A DNA stretch of 64,000 bases from Pseudomonadota bacterium (GTDB taxonomy: Bacteria > Pseudomonadota > Gammaproteobacteria > Xanthomonadales > Rhodanobacteraceae): positions 62,001 to 126,000 of the forward strand of contig JAEWGO010000002.1 of the NCBI GenBank assembly GCA_023388255.1, read 5' to 3'. Position numbers and translations under genes: made by a program. The notes below the pieces were generated by a model. It did not search any database. It was not told the origin of the DNA and saw nothing but the letters and a program-made list of their open reading frames with translations. Position 1 is the stretch's first letter; the number at the start of each line of letters is the position of its first letter. Shown here piece by piece: positions 52,529 to 60,816 of this stretch.

Positions 52529-52535
52529 AGTCCCT
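52518..52535. repeat. REP-like arm overlapping the GTPase stop codon
   Basis: CATCGGGACTGAAGTCCC, with the same dyad GGGACT-GA-AGTCCC as at 47308. The TGA in the middle of the dyad is the stop codon of the upstream gene. Confidence 0.65.
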
Positions 52536-52616
52536 CTCACATCGTTGACCACGACGAACACCTCGTTCACCGAACGGTGGTAGCGCGGCTCGCCGCTTTT
52601 TGCCAAGCTGCAGGAC

Positions 52617-53219
52617 ATGCGTTTGCCCTGTGTCGTCATCGCCCTCGCCGTCGCGCCATCCCTCTCGATCGCCGCGCCGGAGACATACCGCTTCGATCCG
52701 GTACATACGCAGCTGTGGTTCGGCAGCGACCATCAGGGTTTCTCGCATCCACTGGGGCGCATGCGCATCAAGGGCGGGTGGTTCCAGTTCGACGACAAGG
52801 ACTGGAGCAACAGCCGCGTCGACGTCGCAATCGACATCGCTTCTGCCGACATGGGCGATGCGAAGTGGAACGAGATGGTCAGGTCCGGCGCGTTCCTCGA
52901 CAGCGCGCGCTGGCCGAGTGCGCGCTACATCAGCCGCAGCGTCGAGAAACTCGGCAATGGCAAAGGCGTGATCCACGGCGAACTGCAGTTCCATGGCCAG
53001 CGCGCGCCGGTCGACGTCGCATTCCACCTCAACCGGATCGCCACCGATCCTTACCTGTTCAAGCGCAAGGCCGGTTTCTCGGCCAGCGCCACGATCAGCC
53101 GTTCCGCTTTCGGCATGAAAAGGTACGCCGAGGTCGTCGGCGATATCATCGACCTGCGCTTCGAGATCGAAGGCATTCGCGATGCCGATGCCGCAAAGCG
53201 CACGACATCCGGAGACTGA
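52617..53219 (+). CDS. YceI-family periplasmic protein (copy 1)
   Basis: 200 residues with a signal peptide (MRLPCVVIALAVAPSLSIA) and the YceI lipocalin-like barrel: YRFDPVHTQLWFGSDHQGFSHPLGRMRIKGGWFQFDDKDWSNSRVDVAIDIASADMGD ... GKGVIHGELQFHGQRAPVDVAFHLNR ... MKRYAEVVGDIIDLRFEIEG. The family binds isoprenoid chains such as polyprenyl pyrophosphates or ubiquinone. The neighbouring cytochrome b561 gene starts one base after its stop, a strong sign of co-transcription. Confidence 0.88.
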   Translation: MRLPCVVIALAVAPSLSIAAPETYRFDPVHTQLWFGSDHQGFSHPLGRMRIKGGWFQFDDKDWSNSRVDVAIDIASADMGDAKWNEMVRSGAFLDSARWPSARYISRSVEKLGNGKGVIHGELQFHGQRAPVDVAFHLNRIATDPYLFKRKAGFSASATISRSAFGMKRYAEVVGDIIDLRFEIEGIRDADAAKRTTSGD

Positions 53220-53220
53220 A

Positions 53221-53790
53221 ATGGCATTGAAAAGCGATGCGACGCATTGGGGCAGCGTGGCCAAGTTCTTCCACTGGACGGTGGTGCTGCTGATCCTCGC
53301 ACAATCCGTGCTCGGTCTTGTCATGGTCGAACTGCCCAAGCGTCCGAGCTCGATTCCGTACTACTCGTTCCACAAGTCGCTCGGACTGACGATTTTCGCG
53401 CTGGCGGCCCTGCGCCTGCTCTGGCGCGCGTTCGACCGCAGGCCGAACGAAGTTGTCGGCATGCCGCACTGGCAGGCGATCGTTGCACGTTGCGGGCACG
53501 CACTGCTGTACGCGCTGCTATTCGCCGTGCCACTGTCGGGCTGGCTGTTCGATTCGGCGTCGAGCTTGCGTCCGCTGTACTGGTTCGACCTGATCCATGT
53601 GCCGAGCCTGACCGGCGGAAAGGACGATGCCATCAAGGCGTTTGCCGAGCCCGCGCACGAATGGTTGTTCTGGCTGCTCGCGCTGGTCGCCGCAGGCCAC
53701 GCCGCCGCGGCGCTGGTCCATCACTTCTTCAATCGCGACGAGACGCTGGTACGCATGCTGCCCGGACGGCGCGCGACCAATCCTTCCTGA
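53221..53790 (+). CDS. Cytochrome b561-family membrane protein
   Basis: 189 residues, four membrane helices with haem-ligand His candidates in KFFHWTVVLLIL, SFHKSLG, RCGHALLYALLF and AGHAAAALVHHFF. The family transfers electrons from quinol or ascorbate-like donors. YceI and b561 are neighbours in several proteobacteria, which supports an isoprenoid-quinone link. It sits between two YceI genes; spacing is 1 base before and 20 after. Confidence 0.9.
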   Translation: MALKSDATHWGSVAKFFHWTVVLLILAQSVLGLVMVELPKRPSSIPYYSFHKSLGLTIFALAALRLLWRAFDRRPNEVVGMPHWQAIVARCGHALLYALLFAVPLSGWLFDSASSLRPLYWFDLIHVPSLTGGKDDAIKAFAEPAHEWLFWLLALVAAGHAAAALVHHFFNRDETLVRMLPGRRATNPS

Positions 53791-53810
53791 CCCACAAAGG
53801 AGCAACGACC

Positions 53811-54353
53811 ATGCTGCGCCCATTGCTGTGCATCGCCCTGCTGCTGCCACTCGGCGCATTTGCGCGCGACTGGCAGGTCGACACTGCGAAAAGCACGCTG
53901 ACCTTCAAGGGCAGCTACCAGAACGAGGCCTTCGACGGCACGTTCAGGAAGTTCGACGCGACGATCGCCTACGATGCGGCCGATCTGGCCAAGTCGAAGT
54001 TCGATGTGACGATCGACCTCGCCAGTGCCGACACCGGCAACGGCGATCGAGACGATTCACTTCACGGCAACGACTTCTTTGACGTCAAGAAGACACCCAA
54101 GGCGCATTTCGTGACGGAATCGTTCGCCAAGGCAGCCGACGGCAGCGTCGAGGCGAAAGGCTCGCTGACGATCCGCGACAAGACCCGACCGGTCACGCTG
54201 AAGGTCACCTTCGCCGAGAACGGCAATGCCGCCACGCTCGATGTCGCGACCACGCTCAGGCGCGCGGACTTCGGCCTCGGCGCCAGCAGCGACTGGGCCG
54301 ATGTCGGCGCTGACGTGCCGGTGCATGGCCATCTGACGCTGAGCGCGAAGTAG
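53811..54353 (+). CDS. YceI-family periplasmic protein (copy 2)
   Basis: 180 residues with signal peptide (MLRPLLCIALLLPLGAFARD) and the YceI fold (WQVDTAKSTLTFKGSYQNEAFDGTFRKFDATIAYDAADLAKSKFDVTIDLASADTGNGDRDDSLHGNDFFDVKKTPKAHFVTESFAK ... RDKTRPVTLKVTF). A start ATG 53811 is preceded by AAAGGAG. It follows the cytochrome b561 gene by 20 bases; the two YceI copies differ enough that they are not recent duplicates. Confidence 0.92.
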   Translation: MLRPLLCIALLLPLGAFARDWQVDTAKSTLTFKGSYQNEAFDGTFRKFDATIAYDAADLAKSKFDVTIDLASADTGNGDRDDSLHGNDFFDVKKTPKAHFVTESFAKAADGSVEAKGSLTIRDKTRPVTLKVTFAENGNAATLDVATTLRRADFGLGASSDWADVGADVPVHGHLTLSAK

Positions 54354-54361
54354 CGTTTGGC

Positions 54362-54422
54362 TGCAGGAACACACCCCGTGCGCGATTCGAATACCGGATC
54401 GCGCACAGTGCGCGCTCCTGCA
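54362..54422. repeat. REP-like hairpin between yceI and the second GTPase gene
   Basis: Outer arms TGCAGGA (54362) / TCCTGCA (54416) and inner arms GTGCGCGAT (54378) / ATCGCGCAC (54398) make a nested stem-loop. Read on the minus strand it gives GCAGGAGCGCGCACTGTGC, of the type known as REP in pseudomonads and xanthomonads. May also end the upstream transcript. Confidence 0.65.
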
Positions 54423-54430
54423 CATTCACG

Positions 54431-55786
54431 ATGAATACGCCCGGCTCCCTGTGGCAACGCCTGCGCGCCAGCTTCTCGCGAACGGGCGATCGCGCGACGG
54501 CGGCACCGCAAGGCGGTGACACGCATGCCTCCCAGGCCGCTGCCAGCCTGCGCGGCCTGCTCGATGACACCTCGATCCCGACCGCAGTCCGCAGCAGCCT
54601 CGCCGCGGATTTCGCACGATTGGAGGCGATGCTCGGCAAGCTCGAACGCGGCGAGTTGCACATCGCCGTGTTCGGCCGCGTCAGCGTCGGCAAGTCCGCG
54701 CTGGCGAACGCCTTGCTCGGCGAAGACGCATTCACGGTTGGCGTGCTGCACGGGACGACGCGCGAGGCCACGCAACGCAGCTGGCGAGAAGTCGCCGGCA
54801 GCGGCGTGCACCTGATCGACACTCCCGGCATCGACGAACTCGATGGCCAGGCGCGCGAGAAGCTCGCGTTCGACGTTGCCGGCGTCAGCGACCTGGTCGT
54901 GTTCGTCGTCGACGGCGACATGACGCAGCGCGAACGCGACGCGTTGCAACTGCTCGCGCGCACCGAGCGACCGCTGCTGCTCGCCTTGAACAAGGCCGAT
55001 CGCTACGGCGACGACGAACACGAGCGCCTGCTCGAACGCCTGCGCGAACACGCGCGCGGATCGGTGCGCGACGAGGACGTCGTCGCCATCGCCGCGCAGC
55101 CGACGCCGATCAAGCGCCTGCGTGTCGATGCCGACGGCGTCGAACATGCGGAACTGGTCGAGCGCATGCCCGACCTCGACGCGCTGCGTGATCGTCTGAC
55201 CGCGGTGGTGATGCGCGAGGGCAAGACCTTGGCGGCACTGAACGCGAGCCTGTTCGCCGGGCGCGTCTCCGATCAGGTCGGCACACGCATCGCCGACGCA
55301 AGGCGCGAACTCGCCGCCAAGGTGATCCGCCAGTACTGCATTGCCAAGAGTCTCGCGGTAGCGCTGAATCCGATTCCGGTCGCCGACCTGCTCGCCGCCG
55401 GCGCGCTTGACGCCGCGCTGGTCATGCATCTCGGCCGCGTCTACGGCTTGCCGCTGACCAAGGCCGAAGCGGGCTCGCTGATCGCGGTGATCTCGGCGCA
55501 ACTGGCCGCGCTGATGGGCGCGATCTGGGGCGTGCATCTGGCCGCATCCGCGCTGAAAGGCTTCAGCGCCGGACTCTCCACTGTCGTCACCGCCGGCGCG
55601 CAGGGTGCGCTCGCGTGGTACGCCACCGAACTGGTCGGCCGCGCCGCCGAGAAGTACCTCGTCGCCGGCAAGTCATGGGGCGAAAAGGGTCCCAAGCGCG
55701 TCGTCACCGAGATCGTCGAAAGTCTGGACCGTGATTCGATCCTGCGCGAGGCACGCGCGGAAATCCTGCATCGCCTGCGCGGCTGA
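54431..55786 (+). CDS. GTPase with DUF697-like C-terminal domain (copy 2)
   Basis: 451 residues. The G domain (about 78-250) has P-loop GRVSVGKSAL, G2/G3 TTREATQRSW and DTPGID, and G4 NKAD. The C-terminal half is a DUF697-like membrane-associated module (VIRQYCIAKSLAVALNPIPVADLLAAGALDAALVMHLGRVYGLPLTKAEAGSLIAVISAQLAALMGAIWGVHLAA). Unlike the copy at 51035 it lacks N-terminal membrane helices. The two genes are paralogous in design and bracket the yceI-b561-yceI genes. Function unknown. Confidence 0.85.
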   Translation: MNTPGSLWQRLRASFSRTGDRATAAPQGGDTHASQAAASLRGLLDDTSIPTAVRSSLAADFARLEAMLGKLERGELHIAVFGRVSVGKSALANALLGEDAFTVGVLHGTTREATQRSWREVAGSGVHLIDTPGIDELDGQAREKLAFDVAGVSDLVVFVVDGDMTQRERDALQLLARTERPLLLALNKADRYGDDEHERLLERLREHARGSVRDEDVVAIAAQPTPIKRLRVDADGVEHAELVERMPDLDALRDRLTAVVMREGKTLAALNASLFAGRVSDQVGTRIADARRELAAKVIRQYCIAKSLAVALNPIPVADLLAAGALDAALVMHLGRVYGLPLTKAEAGSLIAVISAQLAALMGAIWGVHLAASALKGFSAGLSTVVTAGAQGALAWYATELVGRAAEKYLVAGKSWGEKGPKRVVTEIVESLDRDSILREARAEILHRLRG

Positions 55787-55942
55787 GCATCACTGGCTGC
55801 CCGCGGCGCCCATTCCAGCGCCAGCGTTTTGGCGGACAATGGCGCCAAGTGTGCGCTGTTTGGCAATCCGCCCGCCACGCGATCGACAATGCAGCAACGG
55901 AGACTTCCGTAAAGTCCGCGCAAATTCAGGGGAGACATCCGC

Positions 55943-57328
55943 ATGAACGGTATGACGCGCTGCGTGCTTGCATCCGCAATGATCTGGTCCGGCGCCTTGC
56001 AGGCTGCCAACGGCGATATCGACACCAGTTTCGGAACCAATGGCTTCGCCTTCGCGGGGCTGACCGACGCTTTCCCAGGCCATTCCGCTTGCAAACCGGT
56101 CCTGCAGACCGACGGCAAGATCGTATTCTGCGCAGCGCGTACCGCCAACGGATCGTCCGGCACGGACATGATCGTCTTGCGTCACAACGCGGACGGCACG
56201 CCTGACAACAGCTTCAGCTTCGACGGCATCACCGAGATCGATTTCGGCAACCCAACGGATGTCGCCGCCGGACTCGCGGTGCAAAACGACGGCAAGATCG
56301 TCGTCGCCGGCACGACGCAGGGCACGGCATCGCACAGCGCGGACTTCGCTGCTGCGCGGCTGAATGCGGACGGTTCGCTCGATACGAGCTTTGGCGGCGG
56401 CACCGGCAAGGTGACCGTCGGCTTCGATCTCGACGCCGGCAGCGGCGACGACATTGCCGGCGCGATGGCGCTCCAAGCCGATGGCAAGATCATCATCGTC
56501 GGCAGCGCCGAAACGGCAACCGGCACCTTGGTCGCGGTAACGCGGCTGCTGCCCGATGGCACTCGCGATTCGCAGTTCAACCTCAATGGCAAAGTGACGT
56601 TTGCCTTCGGCGCTTCGAGCAGCGAGCAGAATACTGTCCTGCGCGTCTCTGTTGACATGCAGGGGCGCATCGTCCTCACATCGACCACGAGTACGGACGG
56701 CGCCGCTCAATTCGGCGTCGCACGATTGCTCGCCAACGGCTCGCTCGATCCGAATTTCCACGCCAACGGCCGCACCTTGTTCGACTTCGGGGGGAATGCG
56801 AGCTTCAACACGGCTCCTTATGCACTGATCCTGCAGCGCGATGGCCGTATCGTCGTCGGCGGCGCGGCCAACAGCTCGACGTCAAGCACGGAGAACATCG
56901 ACACCGCGATCGCACGCCTGTTGCCGGATGGATCGCTCGACACCAGCTTCGGCTTCGGCGGTCGGACCATGGTTGCATTCGATCTCGGCGGCCAGAATCT
57001 CGATGCGATCCTCGATGGCGTGCAGCAAGCAAACGGCAGCCTGATGTTTGTCGGCACTGCGACTACCGCGACCGGCCAGATCGCCCTCGCCTTGCGTCTG
57101 CGTGCGGATGGCACGCTCGACAACGCGTTCGGTGCATTCGGCAAGATGAGCTACGACTTCGCATTCACTTCACCGGATGTCCAGGCATTCGGTGGAGTCG
57201 TGTTGCAGGGAACGCATTTCGTCGTCGCCGGACTCGCATACGTCCCTCCCGGCGGTTCCTCACCGCCGATCGACATCTTTCTTACGCGCATCGCCGACGA
57301 CACGATCTTCGCCAACGGGTTCGAATAG
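55943..57328 (+). CDS. Secreted delta-60 repeat protein with C-terminal IFANGFE
   Basis: 461 residues with a signal peptide (MNGMTRCVLASAMIWSGALQA). At least seven delta-60 repeats of the form x-L-x-x-DG-x-x-D-x-x-FG (GDIDTSFGTNGFAF, LNADGSLDTSFGGG, LLPDGTRDSQFNLNGKVTF, LLANGSLDPNFHANGRTLFDF, LLPDGSLDTSFGFGGRTMVAFD, LRADGTLDNAFGAFGKM) form a predicted beta-propeller. It ends RIADDTIFANGFE, matching IFTNGFD of the beta-helix protein at 31489. Role unknown; the family is common in secreted proteins of environmental proteobacteria. Confidence 0.85.
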   Translation: MNGMTRCVLASAMIWSGALQAANGDIDTSFGTNGFAFAGLTDAFPGHSACKPVLQTDGKIVFCAARTANGSSGTDMIVLRHNADGTPDNSFSFDGITEIDFGNPTDVAAGLAVQNDGKIVVAGTTQGTASHSADFAAARLNADGSLDTSFGGGTGKVTVGFDLDAGSGDDIAGAMALQADGKIIIVGSAETATGTLVAVTRLLPDGTRDSQFNLNGKVTFAFGASSSEQNTVLRVSVDMQGRIVLTSTTSTDGAAQFGVARLLANGSLDPNFHANGRTLFDFGGNASFNTAPYALILQRDGRIVVGGAANSSTSSTENIDTAIARLLPDGSLDTSFGFGGRTMVAFDLGGQNLDAILDGVQQANGSLMFVGTATTATGQIALALRLRADGTLDNAFGAFGKMSYDFAFTSPDVQAFGGVVLQGTHFVVAGLAYVPPGGSSPPIDIFLTRIADDTIFANGFE

Positions 57329-57592
57329 CGCAACGCTGGCGCCGCGATTCCCGGCAGACTCGGACGGAGATCGAGCGCAATTCCGAAGCGCGACGCATGC
57401 CCGCAACGCGATATTCGCTGTCACGTGCATTGGACCGGCCCGCACGGGCGGTTGCAGCGGAATCGCCTCTGCGGATGCAAACATTTACACCAGGCCCAGC
57501 CTGGTTCACATCGGCGACATGCGGATGCGCCTAGAGTGGGCCGGCTCCGGCGCAACACGCCGCGGGCATTCCCATTGAATGGAGGTTCGTCC

Positions 57593-58009
57593 ATGAAATC
57601 GACCACCACGCTTTCAATGTTGCTCGGTGCCGGCATCGCAGTGCTCGGCGTGTGCGCACCCGTCGGCGCGCAGGACCTGGGCGCACTCAAAGGCCTCGCG
57701 GGCGGAGGCGACCTGTCGTCGATGGCATCCGGCAGCGCCGGCAATGCCGCTGGCGTGATCGGCTTCTGCGTGAAGAACAACTACCTCGGCGGCGACGCGG
57801 CCAGTTCGGTCAAGGACAAGCTGATGGGCAAGCTTGGCGGCGACAACGAATCCGAACAGGACAAGTCCGACTACGAAGACGGCGCGAAGGGCCTGCTGAA
57901 GACCGGCGACGGCAAGAGCCTCGATCTCGCGCAGGCGGGCGGACTGAAGAAGTCGATGACGAAGAAGGTCTGCTCCAGCGTGCTCGACCACGCCCAGTCA
58001 TTCCTCTGA
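57593..58009 (+). CDS. DUF2501 protein (YjjA-like)
   Basis: 138 residues with a signal peptide (MKSTTTLSMLLGAGIAVLGVCAPVGAQ) and the DUF2501 pattern: GNAAGVIGFCVKNNYLGGDAASSVKDKLMGKLG ... GLLKTGDGKSLDLAQAGGLKKSMTKKVCSSVLDHAQSFL, with two conserved Cys that may form a disulphide. Function unknown. ATG 57593 has GGAGG just upstream. A terminator follows. Confidence 0.9.
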   Translation: MKSTTTLSMLLGAGIAVLGVCAPVGAQDLGALKGLAGGGDLSSMASGSAGNAAGVIGFCVKNNYLGGDAASSVKDKLMGKLGGDNESEQDKSDYEDGAKGLLKTGDGKSLDLAQAGGLKKSMTKKVCSSVLDHAQSFL

Positions 58010-58024
58010 TACGCCCGGCACGAC

Positions 58025-58060
58025 GCGCGGGATCCGCCACGGCGCGATCCCGCGCCTTTG
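58025..58060 (+). terminator. Terminator after the DUF2501 gene
   Basis: Ten-base arms GCGCGGGATC / GATCCCGCGC followed by CTTTGTT, 16 bases after the stop. Also lies between the convergent DUF2501 and small hypothetical genes, so it may serve both. Confidence 0.78.
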
Positions 58061-58087
58061 TTGAACCAGACACCTGCCGACGCGGAT

Positions 58088-58378
58088 TCACGCGTGCGCG
58101 TGCACCATAGCGCGCAGTGCCGGATGGGCAATCTCGAACACGTCGAACAGGCCCGCCGCGCGCAGGTATGGCACTCGCCGCAGGAGCGCGTCTTCGCAAC
58201 GACGACGCTCCTGTTCATCGTCTTCCGCAGCGAGCGCGCTTTGCGCCAGCGCGATGAATTCCTCCAGCCAGATCAGCGCAGCGAACTCCGCATCGCCGTC
58301 GGCGGCGCGTGACGCGAGCGCTGGTGCCGGCTTGGCCGACGGGAGAGCCGTATCGAGAAGCGTGAGCGTGGCATGCAT
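58088..58378 (-). CDS. Small hypothetical protein divergent from tetR-type gene
   Basis: 96 residues, MHATLTLLDTALPSAKPAPALASRAADGDAEFAALIWLEEFIALAQSALAAEDDEQERRRCEDALLRRVPYLRAAGLFDVFEIAHPALRAMVHAHA. No recognised domain; helical, with two small-amphipathic helices. AAGG lies nine bases before the start. It is divergent from a TetR regulator with a clear operator in the 72-base gap, so it is a likely regulated partner. The case rests on position and start signal; a spurious ORF is possible. Confidence 0.5.
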   Translation of the reverse strand: MHATLTLLDTALPSAKPAPALASRAADGDAEFAALIWLEEFIALAQSALAAEDDEQERRRCEDALLRRVPYLRAAGLFDVFEIAHPALRAMVHAHA

Positions 58379-58389
58379 GATCCATGACC

Positions 58390-58422
58390 TTGATATACCG
58401 ACCGGACGGTACAGTATATACT
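58390..58422 (+). promoter_or_regulatory. TetR-type operator and promoter between divergent genes
   Basis: A TACCG-N6-CGGTA dyad at 58396-58411 (core ACCGACCGGACGGT) is of the type bound by many TetR repressors. It lies between a -35-like TTGATA (58390) and a -10-like TATATA/TATACT (58415-58422) reading toward the tetR-type gene. Binding would block both that promoter and the divergent one, giving autoregulation. Inferred from sequence. Confidence 0.65.
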
Positions 58423-58450
58423 TCGGTTTTCCTCGTCAACGGTCGCGCGC

Positions 58451-59017
58451 ATGACTGCGAAACCGAAAACCAGCGCCCGCGAGCGCATCCTCGAAGCAGC
58501 CGAGCAGGTGGCCATGGAGGTCGGTGCCGGCAATCTGACGCTGGACGCGGTCGCGGCCGTAGCCGGCGTCAGCAAGGGCGGCCTGCTCTATCACTTCGGC
58601 GGCAAGGAAGCCCTGCTCAAGGGCATGATCGACCGCCACATGGACGAGGAAATGGCGCGTGTCGCCACCACGCACACGCAGCTTGGCGGTACCCCCGCGA
58701 CTTATCTGCGCGCGTTCATCGAAGCGATGGCGCTGCAGGCAGACAAGGACGCGCATCCGCCGGCCGCTTCACGCTCGTTCCTCGCCGCCGCGGCGAATTC
58801 CCCGAGCCTGCTCGACCGGCCGCGCCGGCAGATCGCTTCGCATTACGAACTCCTGCGCACGGCGGGCGGAAATTTCCCGCTTGCAGCGATAGCCAGCCTC
58901 GCGCTCGATGGTCTGTACTTCAGCGACATCTTCGAGATGACCGCGTTGAGCGCCGACGAACGCGAGCAACTCACTACCGAATTGCTGAAGCTAGCCGACG
59001 CGGCTGCTCCGCACTGA
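58451..59017 (+). CDS. TetR-family transcriptional regulator
   Basis: 188 residues. The N-terminal DNA-binding domain is ARERILEAAEQVAMEVGAGNLTLDAVAAVAGVSKGGLLYHFGGKEALLKGMIDRH, with the HTH recognition helix at VSKGGLLYHFGG. The C-terminal ligand domain is helical and unassigned. Probably represses itself and the small divergent gene through the dyad at 58396; the permease gene 76 bases downstream may be in the same operon and part of the response. The effector is unknown. Confidence 0.92.
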   Translation: MTAKPKTSARERILEAAEQVAMEVGAGNLTLDAVAAVAGVSKGGLLYHFGGKEALLKGMIDRHMDEEMARVATTHTQLGGTPATYLRAFIEAMALQADKDAHPPAASRSFLAAAANSPSLLDRPRRQIASHYELLRTAGGNFPLAAIASLALDGLYFSDIFEMTALSADEREQLTTELLKLADAAAPH

Positions 59018-59093
59018 GCGCCCGCAGCGCGCCTGACACGCGCGCCACGACCTGCGACCATTGCGCGTTTATCCACGAAACGAGGCTCAGCGC

Positions 59094-60701
59094 ATGTCCG
59101 ATCACTACGCGATTCGCCGAGACGTCGGCCCTTGGGCGCTGATGTTGACGGGTCTCGGTTCGATCATCGGCTCAGGCTGGCTGTTCGGAGCATGGCGCGC
59201 GGCGGGACTGGCCGGCCCCGGCGCGGTATGGGCGTGGGTGATCGGAGCAGCCGTGATCATGACGATCGCGCTGACCTATGCCGAACTCGGCGCGATGTTC
59301 CCCGAATCCGGCGGCATGGTGCGTTACGGCCATTACTCGCATGGTTCGCTGGTCGGTTTCATTGCCGCATGGGCGAACTGGATCGCGATCGTCTCGGTGA
59401 TCCCGGTCGAAGCCGAGGCGTCGGTGCAATACATGGCCTCGTGGCCATGGCGTTGGGCGCAGGACATGTACGTGCACCTGCCGGACGGCCACGGTGAGCT
59501 TACGATGCCAGGCCTTGCGATCGCCGCGGTGCTGGTGGTCATCTACTTCCTGCTGAACTTCTGGAGCGTGAAGCTGTTCGCGCGCTCGAACAGCGCGATC
59601 ACGGTGTTCAAGCTGGTGGTGCCTGCGGCGACCGGCCTCGCGCTGATCGCGAGCGGCTTCCATACCGGCAATTTCGAGGTCGGCATCCACGGCGATGCAC
59701 ACGCGTTCGACTTCGCAGCAGTGCTCACCGCGGTCGCGACTGCCGGCATCGTGTTCAGCTTCAACGGTTTCCAGAGCCCGGTGAACCTTGCTGGCGAAGC
59801 GCACAATCCGGGCCGCAGCATCCCGTTCGCGGTGATCGGCTCGATCGTTCTGGCAACGATCGTCTACGTGATCCTGCAGGTCGCATACATCGGCGCGGTG
59901 CCGCCGGACCTGCTCGCGAAGGCCGGCTGGCATGGCATCGATTTCCGCTCGCCGTTCGCGGAGCTGGCGATCATCGTCAACCTGCACTGGCTGGCGATGC
60001 TGCTCTACATCGATGCATTCATCAGCCCGAGCGGCACCGGCATCACCTACACCGCGACCACCGCACGCATGCTTTACGGCATGGAGCGCAACGGCACCCT
60101 GCCGAAACTGTTCGGCCGACTGCATCCGACCTACGGCGTGCCGCGTCCGGCGATGTGGCTGAACCTGGCCGTGTCGTTCCTGTTCCTGTTCTTCTTCCGC
60201 GGCTGGGGCACGCTCGCGGCGGTGATCTCGGTCGCGACAATCATCTCCTACCTGACCGGACCGGTCAGCGTGATGACCCTGCGCCGCACTGCGCCGAACC
60301 TGCATCGCCCGTTCCGCCTGACCGGTTTGCCGCTGCTGGCCGGCGTCGCGTTCGTGATGGCGACCGAGCTGCTGTACTGGGCGAAGTGGCCGCTGACCGG
60401 AGAGATCATCCTGCTGATGGGAGTCGCGCTGCCGGTGTACTTCTACTACCAGGCGCGCGCCGGCTGGCACGACTTCGGTCGCCAGCTCCGCGGGGCGTGG
60501 TGGCTGATCGTCTATCTGCCGGCGATCGCGGCGCTGTCGTGGGCCGGCTCGACGCGCTTCGGCGGTCAGGGCTATTTGCCGTACGGATGGGATCTTGTGG
60601 TGGTCGCGCTGGTCGGTGTCGTGTTCTACGCCTGGGGCGTGCGCTCGGGCTGGCGTACGCCGGCGGTCGAGGCCGCGCACGGCGAAGCGGCGGCCCGCTG
60701 A
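59094..60701 (+). CDS. APC-family amino-acid permease
   Basis: 535 residues, about twelve membrane segments. The N-terminal GLGSIIGSGWLFGAWRAAGLAGPGAVWAWVIGAA is the substrate-binding GSG motif region of the APC superfamily, and FSFNGFQSPVNLAGEAHNPGRSIPFAVIGSI is another family block. Closest in style to acidic-amino-acid permeases of the YveA (aspartate:proton) type, but the substrate is not proven. Start ATG 59094 follows GAGG. Downstream of tetR; possible co-transcription. Confidence 0.9.
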   Translation: MSDHYAIRRDVGPWALMLTGLGSIIGSGWLFGAWRAAGLAGPGAVWAWVIGAAVIMTIALTYAELGAMFPESGGMVRYGHYSHGSLVGFIAAWANWIAIVSVIPVEAEASVQYMASWPWRWAQDMYVHLPDGHGELTMPGLAIAAVLVVIYFLLNFWSVKLFARSNSAITVFKLVVPAATGLALIASGFHTGNFEVGIHGDAHAFDFAAVLTAVATAGIVFSFNGFQSPVNLAGEAHNPGRSIPFAVIGSIVLATIVYVILQVAYIGAVPPDLLAKAGWHGIDFRSPFAELAIIVNLHWLAMLLYIDAFISPSGTGITYTATTARMLYGMERNGTLPKLFGRLHPTYGVPRPAMWLNLAVSFLFLFFFRGWGTLAAVISVATIISYLTGPVSVMTLRRTAPNLHRPFRLTGLPLLAGVAFVMATELLYWAKWPLTGEIILLMGVALPVYFYYQARAGWHDFGRQLRGAWWLIVYLPAIAALSWAGSTRFGGQGYLPYGWDLVVVALVGVVFYAWGVRSGWRTPAVEAAHGEAAAR

Positions 60702-60710
60702 ACCTGGATT

Positions 60711-60753
60711 GCCTTAGCTAGGGAATGCCCTAGCTAGGGCATGCCCGAATGGG
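60711..60753 (+). promoter_or_regulatory. Palindromic regulatory element upstream of the first LysM-lysozyme gene
   Basis: A 43-base block with dyad CTAGGG-AATG-CCCTAG at 60718-60733, a third overlapping CTAGCTAGGG half-site, an 18-base perfect palindrome ATGCCCTAGCTAGGGCAT at 60725-60742, and ending CCGAATGGG. Nearly the same block precedes the second paralogue (62781-62824) at similar distance. Conservation of the dyad between two separate genes suggests a regulator-binding site; the regulator is unknown. It ends 63 bases before the start codon. Confidence 0.6.
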
Positions 60754-60816
60754 CGCATCGTGGCCGAGCTGGTCAACTGGGAAGGTGGGATTGTCCAACC
60801 TGACCGGGATCAGCCG

